The notes beneath the pieces were generated by a model. The model was given only the letters and a program-made list of their open reading frames with translations. It had not been told where the DNA came from and made no database searches. Shown here piece after piece: positions 1 through 7,301 of a DNA stretch of 64,000 nucleotides. Origin of the DNA: an uncultured Bacilli bacterium (GTDB lineage: Bacteria; Bacillota_I; Bacilli_A; RF39; UBA660); assembly GCA_934141535.1 (NCBI GenBank), contig CAKPCH010000005.1, forward strand, positions 86,571 to 150,570, read 5' to 3'. The position numbers and the translations under genes are program-made. Within the stretch, counting starts at the first letter, position 1. Every line of letters begins with the position of its first letter.

Positions 1-243
1 TCTTTCTTCAACGACACTTCCTAAATAAGAACCTATAATAGATCCAGCACAAAAGAAAATAATTTTTAATAAATCCTTATTTATATCAATTATAACAATA
101 CCAGTAACAAGAATCCAAATAAGTGCAATTACACCATTTAATATAGCTCCTAATTTTTTCTTACCATTAGCAACCACAATAAGTCTTAATGTAGAAAGCA
201 TGTTTTCAAGTATTTTTGAAACTATTATAGCAAGATATATCAT
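1..243 (-). CDS. UPF0316/DUF2179-type membrane protein, N-terminal part (runs off the window)
   Basis: The minus strand is open from an ATG at 243 to the window edge, giving 81 codons. It begins MIYLAIIVSKILENMLSTLR and goes on through hydrophobic segments to a GSYLGS(V/I)(V/I)EE-like stretch. That layout (MIYL start, STLR motif, GxxxGSxxEE) is what I know from the UPF0316 family of small membrane proteins. A good ribosome binding site (aaaggtga in minus-strand sense) lies just before the ATG. The function of the family is unknown. The gene is divergent from yabG and the C-terminal part lies outside the window. Confidence 0.7.
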   Translation of the reverse strand, partial: MIYLAIIVSKILENMLSTLRLIVVANGKKKLGAILNGVIALIWILVTGIVIIDINKDLLKIIFFCAGSIIGSYLGSVVEER

Positions 244-308
244 ACTAATCACCTTTATTATTTTTGTTCTAAAGTATTATATTATACATATAATTAATTG
301 GTGATAAT

Positions 309-1091
309 ATGGATATAAATATTGGAGATTATGTAACTAGAAATTCTCATAATAACGATATGATATTTAAAGTAATAAGTATAAATGAAGAGGTGTGCTA
401 CTTAAAAGGAGTTAATGTAAGACTAATAGCAGATAGTGATATTACTGATTTAGTAAAAGTTGATTTTAAAGAACAAGATGATACACCTATTATAGAGCGT
501 ATAAAAGAAACTACTAATAAATTAGATCGTGATGATTATTTTTATTTACCAGGTAAAATTCTTCATATAGATGCTGATAAAGAATATTTAGATAGGTGCT
601 TAAATTATTATAATAAGATTAATTTAATGGCTATGGGTATATGTGAAGATGAAAAAAGTATGCAAAATAATATAAAAGAATATTTAGAAGAATATAATCC
701 ATCAATACTTGTATTAACAGGGCATGATGCTTATTATAAAAAAAAGGGTAGTATAGAGAATATAGATAATTATAAAAATAGCCTTAACTTTGCTCTTGCA
801 GTTAAAGAGGCAAGAAAATATGAAAAAAGTCATGATAAACTAATAATCATAGCGGGTGCTTGTCAATCAGATTATGAAGAATTAATAAAAGCAGGAGCTA
901 ATTTTGCGTCTAGTCCAAAGAGAATTAATATACATGCTTTAGATCCAGCAATTATTGCAAGTCGTATGAGTTTATCTGATATAAATAAAGATATAGATTT
1001 AAAAAATATATTAGAAAGTACAAAATATGGTAAAGAGGGTATAGGTGGTATTATTACTAAAGGTACTATGTATATGGGGTATCCAAGATGA
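309..1091 (+). CDS. yabG: sporulation-specific protease YabG
   Basis: This 260-residue protein matches the YabG peptidase family, which in Bacillus trims spore-coat and other spore proteins late in sporulation. Visible family motifs are GKILHIDAD near residue 82, VLTGHDAYYKKKG, an AGACQSDYEELIKAGANFASSP block and IHALDP, then a C-terminal GIGGIITKG. The ATG at 309 follows ggtgataat, a binding-site pattern used repeatedly in this genome. It overlaps veg by 4 bases (ATGA), the same neighbour order as in Bacillus. Presence of an intact yabG argues for spore formation in this lineage or its recent ancestor; that step is inference. Confidence 0.92.
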   Translation: MDINIGDYVTRNSHNNDMIFKVISINEEVCYLKGVNVRLIADSDITDLVKVDFKEQDDTPIIERIKETTNKLDRDDYFYLPGKILHIDADKEYLDRCLNYYNKINLMAMGICEDEKSMQNNIKEYLEEYNPSILVLTGHDAYYKKKGSIENIDNYKNSLNFALAVKEARKYEKSHDKLIIIAGACQSDYEELIKAGANFASSPKRINIHALDPAIIASRMSLSDINKDIDLKNILESTKYGKEGIGGIITKGTMYMGYPR

Positions 1092-1309
1092 CAATATCAA
1101 AAGTAAAAAGAGAACTACTAGACCATATAGGTGATATAGTATCTATTAAATATAATTTAGGTAGAAATAAGTATGAAGAATATGAAGCGAAAATAAAAGA
1201 ATTATATGATTATGTATTTTTAGTAGAATGTGATAATAATGGATTAACTTATACTAAATCTTTTACTTATATAGACGTACTTACTAAAGTCATTAGAATT
1301 GACTATTAA
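1088..1309 (+). CDS. veg: Veg protein (DUF1021 family)
   Basis: The 73-residue protein has the Veg layout: a short helix (SKVKRELLDHIGDIVSIKYN), the GRNKYEE turn and a C-terminal FTYIDVLTKVIRI strand that corresponds to the YSYTDVLTETV ending of Bacillus Veg. Veg is a highly expressed small protein reported to stimulate biofilm matrix genes in Bacillus and to affect spore outgrowth. Its start overlaps the yabG stop, so the two are translationally coupled. The tmRNA promoter -35 box lies inside its last codons. Confidence 0.88.
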   Translation: MTISKVKRELLDHIGDIVSIKYNLGRNKYEEYEAKIKELYDYVFLVECDNNGLTYTKSFTYIDVLTKVIRIDY

Positions 1310-1327
1310 AGGTAAGTGTGCTATAAT
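1299..1327 (+). promoter_or_regulatory. promoter of ssrA (tmRNA)
   Basis: TTGACT at 1299-1304 and TATAAT at 1322-1327 are separated by exactly 17 bases, a near-perfect housekeeping sigma promoter. The tmRNA 5' end at 1337 is 10 bases beyond the -10 box. The -35 box overlaps the 3' end of veg. Confidence 0.85.
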
Positions 1328-1336
1328 TTTTTTATT

Positions 1337-1678
1337 GGGGCCGTCTAGTTTCGACGGGTATGTTTGATTAGTATTTGCAAGTCGTAAGGTAATACGTTAA
1401 ATTCCAAAAAAATAATAACTGGAAACAGAAATCAATTAGCTTTCGCTTAATTAATTAGAAGGCACTCTAATAAATCTTTTCCTATGGGATTTATATAGGG
1501 TTCGACTTAGTAGGATATATTATTGTGATGTCTATAAGCAATAAAGAATTTAATAGACTTACTTTAAAATTGTTTGTTGATTAACTTATTTTAAAGAAAA
1601 TTTAATAATCAAATAAACTTGTAGACGATGCTTTGTTAATGTATTCGGACAGGAGTGCGAATCTCCTCGGCTCCACCA
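1337..1678 (+). ncRNA. ssrA: transfer-messenger RNA (tmRNA)
   Basis: The 5' end GGGGCCGUCUAGUUUCGACGGG and the 3' end with a T-arm (ggagtgcgaatctcc) and ctcggctccACCA form the tRNA-like domain; GGGGCC pairs with GGCTCC. The CCA is encoded at 1676-1678. A tag reading frame follows the context ataACT at 1421-1450 and reads GNRNQLAFA then TAA, so with the alanine carried by tmRNA the degradation tag would be AGNRNQLAFA. The resume codon GGA is placed by analogy with Bacillus, where the tag starts GGC after ataact. tmRNA rescues stalled ribosomes and marks the aborted protein for degradation. Confidence 0.96.
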
Positions 1679-1722
1679 TTTGGAAATCCGTCCAGACCTT
1701 TTGTAGTCTTGGATTTAATATA

Positions 1723-1759
1723 GAAAATATCAATTTCTAAAAGAAGTTGGTATTTTTTG
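1723..1759 (+). terminator. rho-independent terminator after tmRNA
   Basis: An A/U-rich stem pairs aaaatatcaa with ttggtatttttt (one G-U pair) and ends in a T run. A second hairpin just before it (1684-1715, aaatcc/ggattt with agac/gtct) may belong to the same 3' region. Confidence 0.6.
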
Positions 1760-1788
1760 TTATTAATTGAAGAAAGGGCAGGTTTAAA

Positions 1789-1923
1789 TGTTTAATATTG
1801 TAAAAAAAGAATTAGAGTTTGTTGATGAATTACATGAGAAAAATAATTGATGATAATGATTTAGAAGTTATACAAAATGAATTTAGTAGCGATTATAGTA
1901 AAGATGATGATTTAGAACGATAA
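1789..1923 (+). pseudogene. debris of a small reading frame, two overlapping fragments
   Basis: An ATG at 1789 opens a 20-codon frame (MFNIVKKELEFVDELHEKNN). A second frame from ATG 1834 runs 29 codons to a stop at 1923 (ending KDDDLER). The overlap in different frames suggests one short gene broken by a frameshift, but neither piece resembles a family I know. The region sits between tmRNA and the KilA-N remnant and is probably decaying mobile-element DNA. Confidence 0.3.
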
Positions 1924-1994
1924 TTTTATGGTAAAATTATATTAGATAAGAAAATTAGACAGAAGTGTCTGACTATTTAGAAAGGAGCAAAAAT

Positions 1995-2270
1995 ATGGCA
2001 AAAGATTTAATAAAAACTGAAATAAATGTTATAGATAATAAAATAGGAATAATGAGAATTGGAGATGTTGATTATATATCACTTACCGATTTAGCAAAAT
2101 ATCAAAATCCAGAAGATCTATCAGGTGCAATTAGAAATTGGATGTCTAATAGAAATTCATTTGATTATTATGGTTTGTGGGAATAAATAAACAATGAAAA
2201 TTTTAATTCTGTGGAATTTCACGTAATTAAAAACTTCTTTATTTTAAAAAAAACATATAATATGCTATAA
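1995..2270 (+). pseudogene. KilA-N domain protein, N-terminal remnant with in-frame stop
   Basis: From ATG 1995 (after aaaggagcaaaaat) the frame reads about 63 residues with typical KilA-N sequence: a beta-hairpin, DVDYISLTDLAKYQN, AIRNWMSNRNS and FDYYGLWE. It then meets TAA at 2184-2186. The same frame continues past the stop with INNENFNSVEFHVIKN, which is the expected continuation of KilA-N proteins (LWE-x-NN-x-NFN-VEF), before ending at 2270. Complete relatives are over 200 residues, so this is a truncated gene with a nonsense mutation. KilA-N proteins are DNA-binding proteins of phages and mobile elements. Confidence 0.75.
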
Positions 2271-2292
2271 TATAACAAGAAAAGGTGGATTT

Positions 2293-2934
2293 ATGGTTAA
2301 TTTTTATATTAAAGGAATGTCAACTACAAAGGAAGAACAAAAAAACATTATTGATAATTTTAAAGAACATGGAATAGATGTTATTCCAGTTATTGATGAT
2401 TATACAAATTATTCTATTAAGACAATTGTTCCATATATTGAAAAATTTATAGAAAATAATAATCCAAATAATGAGGAAGTAAATTTAATTTGTCATTCTA
2501 TGGGATGTAATTTTGGATATTTAATTAATGAAACGACAAATACTCATATTAATAAAACAGTGTATATTTCCCCAGAATTTGTCAGCACAACATCAAAAGA
2601 AAAAGAAGAAATATCAGGACGATATAATGGAATTAATTATAATATTCCTACTAACACTAAACCAAATTTACACAATATTATTTTATATTATAAATCATTA
2701 AAAAAAGTATTAAAATCTAGAAAAGATTTAGTATCAATTAATGATGCTGATTCATTAATTGTATATTCAAAAGGTGATGTGTTTGTAAGTCAAAATTGGA
2801 TTAACTCTGATTTTAATCATTCAACTAGTATTATTGAAATTGAATCAAATTCTCATAATCCTTTACTAACAAATATAGAAACTTATGAAAAAATATCAAA
2901 GTTTATGAAAAATTCGTTAAAAAAGATAAAATAA
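2293..2934 (+). CDS. alpha/beta hydrolase-like protein
   Basis: The 213-residue protein has a nucleophile elbow CHSMGCN (G/C-x-S-M-G) near residue 70, an acid candidate in VYSKGDVFVS and a late histidine in SNSHNPLL, in the order Ser-Asp-His expected of serine hydrolases. There is no signal peptide, so it should be cytosolic. A TATAAT sits at 2266-2271 and the binding site aaaaggtgg precedes the ATG. It stands alone between two terminators. The substrate cannot be told; esterase or lipase-like activity is inference. Confidence 0.65.
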   Translation: MVNFYIKGMSTTKEEQKNIIDNFKEHGIDVIPVIDDYTNYSIKTIVPYIEKFIENNNPNNEEVNLICHSMGCNFGYLINETTNTHINKTVYISPEFVSTTSKEKEEISGRYNGINYNIPTNTKPNLHNIILYYKSLKKVLKSRKDLVSINDADSLIVYSKGDVFVSQNWINSDFNHSTSIIEIESNSHNPLLTNIETYEKISKFMKNSLKKIK

Positions 2935-2970
2935 ATGCTTAATATTATAGTTAAGAGTAATTAAATTTAT

Positions 2971-3008
2971 TCTACCTAACTCAAGAATGAGTTAGGTGGA
3001 TTTTTTAT
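2971..3008 (+). terminator. rho-independent terminator
   Basis: A strong hairpin CCTAACTC-aagaat-GAGTTAGG is followed by tggattttttatt. It ends the hydrolase transcript. Confidence 0.85.
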
Positions 3009-3166
3009 TAACTTACATAAATTATTATTTATAATTTTTATATACATAATAAGTGTAAAATGAATTAAAATTATTAATTAAAAATAAATATTTTAAATAA
3101 AATGTGTTAGAATAGTGATTGAAAAGATATTAATCGTTAATAATAAAAGTAGTAAGAAGTGTGATT

Positions 3167-4549
3167 ATGGAAAAGATAAAGAAATTTTTTAGTAATGAAA
3201 TAACTAACATAATTTTTATAATTGTTTTTGGCATAATGATTTTAATAATACTTTTTATTTTATTTTTTAATTATTCATTTAAATTAAATGGTAAAAGTAA
3301 AATAAAAATAGATTATAATACAGAATATATAGATGAGAGCGCTTATGTTAAATTTTTTAATTCAAAAGTAAAGGTTGATAATAAAGTTAATACTAAAAAA
3401 ATAGGAATTTATAAAGTATCATATACAGCTAAATTTTTATTTATAAACTTTAAAAAGACAAGAATAGTAGAAGTTGTTGATAAAGTACCACCTATTATAA
3501 ATTTAAAAGGTAATAGTGAAGTTAATATATGTCCATTATCTAATTATCAAGAAGAAGGATATGAAGCTTATGATGAGTATGATGGTGATTTAACTAAAGA
3601 AGTAAAAATTGAAGAAAAAGATAATTATTATATATATAGTGTAGTAGATAAGTCAGGTAATGAAACAAGTACTAAAAGAAAAATAAATAAGATAGATATA
3701 GAAAAACCAAATATAGAGTTAAATGGTAGCTCAACTATTTATTTAAAAGTAGGTATGAGATATACAGAACAAGGATATATTGTTAGCGATAATTGTGATA
3801 CTAATTTAAGTGTTAAAGAAGAATCAAACTTAGATACAACCACACTTGGTAAATATGAAATTAATTATAAAGCAGTAGATACTTCAGGTAATGAGGTTGT
3901 AGTTACAAGAAATATAATTGTATATAAAGAACCTGGAGTTGGAGTTATATATCTTACATTTGACGATGGACCAGCAACAGGACCAACAAATAAAATACTA
4001 TCAGTTTTAAAGGAAGAAGGAGTTAAAGCTACATTCTTTGTTACTGGAAATGGTGATGGGGAACTTATAAAGCAAGAATATAATGAAGGTCATACTGTAG
4101 CGCTCCATACTAATACACATATATATTCTTATGTATATAGTTCTTCTGATAACTATTTTGAAGATTTATATGCAGTTCAAAATAGAGTATATAACTTAAT
4201 AGGTATAAGACCAAATATAATAAGATTTCCAGGTGGTAGTAATAATACAGTTAGTAATAACTATAGTTATAATATAATGGAAACATTAAGATCTCAAGTA
4301 ATAGAAAAAGGATTTACATACTTTGATTGGAATGTATCATCAAATGATGCTGGTGGATGCTTTAATAGTGATTGCGTTTACAATAACGTTATAAATGGAT
4401 TATCTAAAAGTAGAATTAATGTTGTTTTAATGCACGATATAAAGCCATATACTGCGGACGCTATTAAATCAATAATAGAATATGGAAAGAATAACGGTTA
4501 TGAATTTTATGCAATAACGCAAGATACATATCCAATTAGATTTAGTTAA
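3167..4549 (+). CDS. membrane-anchored polysaccharide deacetylase with two Ig-like domains
   Basis: A Lys-rich start and one membrane helix (residues about 13-37) anchor the protein outside the cell. Two bacterial Ig-like domains follow (PPIINLKG..., KPNIELNG..., each with the DGD-D/DNCD and DKSGNE/DTSGNE motifs). From about residue 265 a NodB carbohydrate-esterase-4 domain begins with TFDDGP, then HTNTH (metal histidines), RFPGGS, FDWNVSSND and LMHD, so all catalytic motifs are present. It most likely removes acetyl groups from peptidoglycan N-acetylglucosamine, which gives lysozyme resistance. The ATG at 3167 is preferred; an in-frame GTG lies 6 bases upstream. Confidence 0.88.
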   Translation: MEKIKKFFSNEITNIIFIIVFGIMILIILFILFFNYSFKLNGKSKIKIDYNTEYIDESAYVKFFNSKVKVDNKVNTKKIGIYKVSYTAKFLFINFKKTRIVEVVDKVPPIINLKGNSEVNICPLSNYQEEGYEAYDEYDGDLTKEVKIEEKDNYYIYSVVDKSGNETSTKRKINKIDIEKPNIELNGSSTIYLKVGMRYTEQGYIVSDNCDTNLSVKEESNLDTTTLGKYEINYKAVDTSGNEVVVTRNIIVYKEPGVGVIYLTFDDGPATGPTNKILSVLKEEGVKATFFVTGNGDGELIKQEYNEGHTVALHTNTHIYSYVYSSSDNYFEDLYAVQNRVYNLIGIRPNIIRFPGGSNNTVSNNYSYNIMETLRSQVIEKGFTYFDWNVSSNDAGGCFNSDCVYNNVINGLSKSRINVVLMHDIKPYTADAIKSIIEYGKNNGYEFYAITQDTYPIRFS

Positions 4550-4590
4550 CTTGTTACTACTTACTCACATCCGATTTTGATAAAATTTAA

Positions 4591-4625
4591 CTGTTCCCTT
4601 ATTTTATAAGGGAACACTAATTTTA
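4591..4625 (+). terminator. hairpin downstream of the deacetylase, probable terminator
   Basis: GTTCCCTTAT-ttt-ATAAGGGAAC is a perfect 10-bp inverted repeat followed by actaatttt. The T run is weak. A diverged copy of the same hairpin occurs at about 6656-6690. Confidence 0.6.
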
Positions 4626-4692
4626 AAGTTATGCTATTTTTTCAAAAAAGAAGAGCAATATTAATTTTAGTATGATTTGCTATATATGTTTC

Positions 4693-4729
4693 AATTTATA
4701 TTTTTTGTTAATTTAGCTGTGAATAGTAA
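4693..4729. repeat. 37-base direct repeat, left copy
   Basis: This segment (ending ttagctgtgaatagtaa) recurs at 6706-6742 with a single mismatch. The two copies flank the surface-protein gene at 4901-6226 and are about 2.0 kb apart. The rest of 4730-4746 holds nothing I recognise. Confidence 0.8.
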
Positions 4730-4746
4730 TCCAGTAATGTAAAAAA

Positions 4747-4790
4747 CGGGTAATTTTCAAAAATATTACCTTGTTTTTTTTTTTTTTTTT
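4747..4790 (+). terminator. hairpin followed by a 17-T tract upstream of the surface-protein gene
   Basis: GGTAAT(4749-4754) pairs with ATTACC(4765-4770) and is followed by ttg and 17 consecutive T (4774-4790), then gcgatacaa. The same arrangement (hairpin, 15 T, gcgata) precedes the related gene at the right end of the window. A -10-like TATAAT lies just downstream (about 4807), so the T tract would sit in the promoter spacer or -35 region. It may be both a terminator and a length-variable promoter element. Confidence 0.6.
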
Positions 4791-4863
4791 GCGATACAAT
4801 AATAATATAATGAAGAGTAGTAATACCACAACTATACTATTAATGAATGTAAAAAAATAGTAA

Positions 4864-4900
4864 TATGTGGTAAACTATAAATAGAAAGTAGGATTTAAAT
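4864..4900 (+). promoter_or_regulatory. conserved upstream block and ribosome binding site of MGY-family genes
   Basis: The block gtggtaaactataaa followed by agaaagtagg is shared almost exactly with the region before the related gene at 53948. The atypical binding site GAAAGTAGG also precedes the pilin-like gene at 18281 and the Wzz gene at 55201. tataaa could be a -10 element; the role is inference. Confidence 0.5.
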
Positions 4901-6226
4901 ATGGGATATAATAAAAGAAATACAACATTAATATTAATAATGACTATAGTAAGTGTATTGGGCTTAAGTGTAGCCTTTGCAGCTTTCTCTAGTACTCTAA
5001 CAGTAAAAAGTAATGCGACAATCACACCAGATTCAGGAAACTTCAAAGTAGTGTTTTCAAGTAGTAGTACATCACTTTCAACAACTAATGTAAGTGTAAG
5101 TAAAACGGGAAATGCAACTGCAGGTACACCAACCATAGATAATAGTGGTAATCCTACTATTAAGGATTTAAGTGCCTCATTTACTGCTCCGGGAGAAAAA
5201 GTAGAATATACATTTTATGCAAGAAACGAAGGAAGTTACGATGCTTACCTAAGTAGCGTGGTATTTGATAATATTAATGGTAAATCAGTATTTAAAGAAT
5301 GTGTAGCTGGAAGTGGAACTGATGCTTCTTTAGTAGCAAGTGCTTGTAATGGAATAAAAGTAACAACAACAGTATTAAGTACATCATATACAGATACAAC
5401 ATTAAATATAACAAATCATGTATTAAAAAAGAATAATAGTGAAGTAGTAAAAGTAACAATCGAATACACAAGTGGAGCAGCAGTAGCAGATGGCCCATTT
5501 ACAATAAACTTTGGTAAAATATATTTAACATATGGCTCAACAAGTTTAAGTGGAATGCCAACAATACCAGAAGAACCAACAATATGCAAATCAGTAACAA
5601 CAGCGACAACAGGAAATGTACCAACTGGAAGTTTTAATTATGGAGATGAATATACATGTCAAGTGGGAGATGGAGAAGCTAAAACATTCTTTGTGCTCGA
5701 GACTTCTGGGGATAATGTAAGTTTAATTATGAATGCGAATGTTGGAAGTGATGGTAAGATAGTAACATCATCTTCAACAAATAAATCAACAGTTGCATGG
5801 GTGTCACTTGAAGATTACATAGCTGCAGGAGGAACAGAAGCTGATTATGGATCTTATGGAAATAATAATAAAGGCCCAATAACAGCAAATAAAGCATTAA
5901 AAGAATATACATCAACTTGGACAAATTTATCATCATCTCAAATAACATTACCAAGTGCTGAACAAATAGCAACTGCTTCTGGTCAAACATTTAATAATTC
6001 ATCTATTTCAGGTTTATCAACATGGTTATATGATTATTTAGATGGAACAACCCATCCAGTGTCAGGAGTAAAAAGCTATTGGACAATAACACCTCATGCT
6101 GCTTACTCTTACTACGTGTTGAGTGTTAACTATAACGGCTACTTGAGCTACTACCACACCGTCAACGTTACGGGCTCTACTGGTGTCCGACCAGTAATAA
6201 CAATCTCAAAATCTGATTTATCTTAA
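4901..6226 (+). CDS. secreted surface protein with lectin-like C-terminal domain, putative DGR target
   Basis: The 441-residue protein starts MGYNKRNTTLILIMTIVSVLGLSVAFAAFSS, a lysine-poor signal peptide like those of TasA/camelysin (SipW-dependent) proteins. Residues about 30-220 resemble that beta-sandwich type (AxGEKVEYTFYARNEGSYDAYL...). From Cys229 a second domain of about 210 residues runs to a GVRPVITISKSDL ending typical of DUF6273/C-type-lectin-like folds. This second domain is closely similar to that of the pilin-like protein at 18281, over its whole length. The last part (6101-6192) is rich in G+C and in NNC codons, unlike the rest of the gene. The start is fixed by gaaagtaggatttaaat. 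Ligand and exact fold are unknown. Confidence 0.75.
   Translation: MGYNKRNTTLILIMTIVSVLGLSVAFAAFSSTLTVKSNATITPDSGNFKVVFSSSSTSLSTTNVSVSKTGNATAGTPTIDNSGNPTIKDLSASFTAPGEKVEYTFYARNEGSYDAYLSSVVFDNINGKSVFKECVAGSGTDASLVASACNGIKVTTTVLSTSYTDTTLNITNHVLKKNNSEVVKVTIEYTSGAAVADGPFTINFGKIYLTYGSTSLSGMPTIPEEPTICKSVTTATTGNVPTGSFNYGDEYTCQVGDGEAKTFFVLETSGDNVSLIMNANVGSDGKIVTSSSTNKSTVAWVSLEDYIAAGGTEADYGSYGNNNKGPITANKALKEYTSTWTNLSSSQITLPSAEQIATASGQTFNNSSISGLSTWLYDYLDGTTHPVSGVKSYWTITPHAAYSYYVLSVNYNGYLSYYHTVNVTGSTGVRPVITISKSDLS
6101..6192 (+). other. putative variable repeat (VR) of a diversity-generating retroelement
   Basis: About 48% G+C over 6091-6190 against roughly a quarter elsewhere. Of 30 codons from 6101 (GCT) to 6188-6190 (CGA), 20 end in G or C, most of them NNC (TAC, AAC, GGC, AGC, CAC, ACC, GTC). 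The block lies in the ligand-facing end of the lectin-like domain and stops at the conserved GVRP. AAC-derived NNC codons at the 3' end of a C-type-lectin gene are the known hallmark of DGR variable repeats. No template repeat or reverse transcriptase was recognised in this window. Confidence 0.5.
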
Positions 6227-6255
6227 TAATATTTTAAAAAAATAGTAAAAACTAT

Positions 6256-6325
6256 ATCATAGATGATTACAATTGTTAGTAGATATTCCAAATACAGTTA
6301 TAATCTACAAACTATGATTTTTTTT
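6256..6325 (+). terminator. terminator of the surface-protein gene
   Basis: An outer stem ATCATAG (6256-6262)/CTATGAT (6312-6318) encloses an inner stem GTAGAT/ATCTAC-like pairing and is followed by a run of 8 T. Confidence 0.65.
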
Positions 6326-6329
6326 AGGA

Positions 6330-6529
6330 GTGTGATATTTCAAATTAGTCCTGTAGTGTGCTGTAGGTTGTAATAAGTGGCGGATTTATGTTAAAAGATT
6401 TATAAGAGGTATAATGAGAAATTGATACAATAAAGGCTTAAGTAGAAAGTTAAATGACAGATTGACTAAGTAATTTTAAATTGTAAGAGAAAATGGGAGA
6501 AAAATAATAAAAAGTCTTCCATTTTTTTC
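6330..6529 (+). other. gene-free stretch with a possible short transcript and terminator
   Basis: No reading frame survives here. The segment 6350-6395 (gtcctgtagtgtgctgtagg...) is locally richer in G than its surroundings. It ends in a terminator at 6490-6529, where aaaatgggaga pairs with tcttccattttttt. A small RNA or the remains of a gene are both possible. Confidence 0.35.
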
Positions 6530-6571
6530 TAAAATAATAGTAAAATCATGAATTTAAGTATTTCATATAAA

Positions 6572-6597
6572 TTATTCAAGGACTAGACCTTGAATAA
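6572..6597. repeat. perfect 10-bp inverted repeat
   Basis: ttattcaagg-actaga-ccttgaataa forms a perfect hairpin without a T run. The rest of 6530-6826 contains the right copy of the 37-base repeat, a diverged copy of the 4591 hairpin, and nothing else recognisable. Confidence 0.5.
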
Positions 6598-6705
6598 AAT
6601 TGTTTAAAGACTTACTTTCAGTTTGATGTTTTACTAGAGATTTAAACATTTGTTACTTTTTTCCTTGTTTTATAAAGAAACACTAATTTTGAAATTAAAT
6701 TTTAA

Positions 6706-6742
6706 AATTTATATTTTTTGTTAATTTAGCTGGGAATAGTAA
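6706..6742. repeat. 37-base direct repeat, right copy
   Basis: It matches 4693-4729 at 36 of 37 positions (t to g in agctgKgaatag). See the left copy. A diverged copy of the hairpin at 4591 lies about 20-50 bases upstream, so the duplication is longer than the best-conserved core. Confidence 0.8.
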
Positions 6743-6826
6743 CGTTAATTTACATAATAAGCACATATTTTTGTGCTTTTCTTTATTTAAGATTAAAATA
6801 CATGATATAATATTATTGGTGATAAT

Positions 6827-7285
6827 GTGAATAAAAAAATAATCATATTAATTTTAGTATCTTTCTTATTTATTACTGGTTGTAATAAGAATAAGAGTAT
6901 TACTTGTACTTCAACAATAGAAAATAAACTATCTGATTATAAAATAAGTGCCGAATACAAAATAACTTATAATTCAGATTATGTTAAAACTATAGAAAAA
7001 AAAGAACAATATAAAATGAATACTGAAGATATTAAGAATTATATATATGAATCTAAAAATTTAGAATATAAAAACTTAAATGATTTATATGGTGGATACC
7101 AATATGAGGTAACGGAAACTGAAAATGAAGTAAATGTAAAAGTTTTTATAAATGTAGAAGAATTAAATATAAAGAGTATGATAAATGATGAATTTTTAGA
7201 CAAGTACTATGTAAAAAATAATAAGTTAACATTATCAGGCTTAAAGCAATTTTACAAATCTAAGGGAATTGATTGTGACATATAA
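6827..7285 (+). CDS. lipoprotein, DUF1307/YehR-like
   Basis: The GTG at 6827 follows ggtgataat. The protein has a short positive start, a hydrophobic stretch and the lipobox FITGC, so Cys19 should be lipidated after LspA cleavage and the protein held on the outer face of the membrane. The remaining 130 residues (ITYNSDYVKTIEKKEQY..., C-terminal GLKQFYKSKGIDCDI) resemble the DUF1307 lipoprotein family (YehR), whose role is unknown. A second Cys pair (Cys26, Cys150) could form a disulfide. It lies 16 bases upstream of murD and may be co-transcribed with it. Confidence 0.65.
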   Translation: MNKKIIILILVSFLFITGCNKNKSITCTSTIENKLSDYKISAEYKITYNSDYVKTIEKKEQYKMNTEDIKNYIYESKNLEYKNLNDLYGGYQYEVTETENEVNVKVFINVEELNIKSMINDEFLDKYYVKNNKLTLSGLKQFYKSKGIDCDI

Positions 7286-7301
7286 TATAAGGGAGGTATA
7301 T

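Noticed and set aside
5292..5990. Leu/Tyr-rich reading frames on the opposite strand of the surface-protein gene
   Set aside because: They have no ribosome binding sites and their composition is the mirror image of Ser/Thr/Asn-rich coding sequence on the plus strand.
4693..6742. CRISPR array or insertion sequence ends
   Set aside because: There are only two copies 2 kb apart, no spacers, no transposase and no cas genes anywhere in the window.
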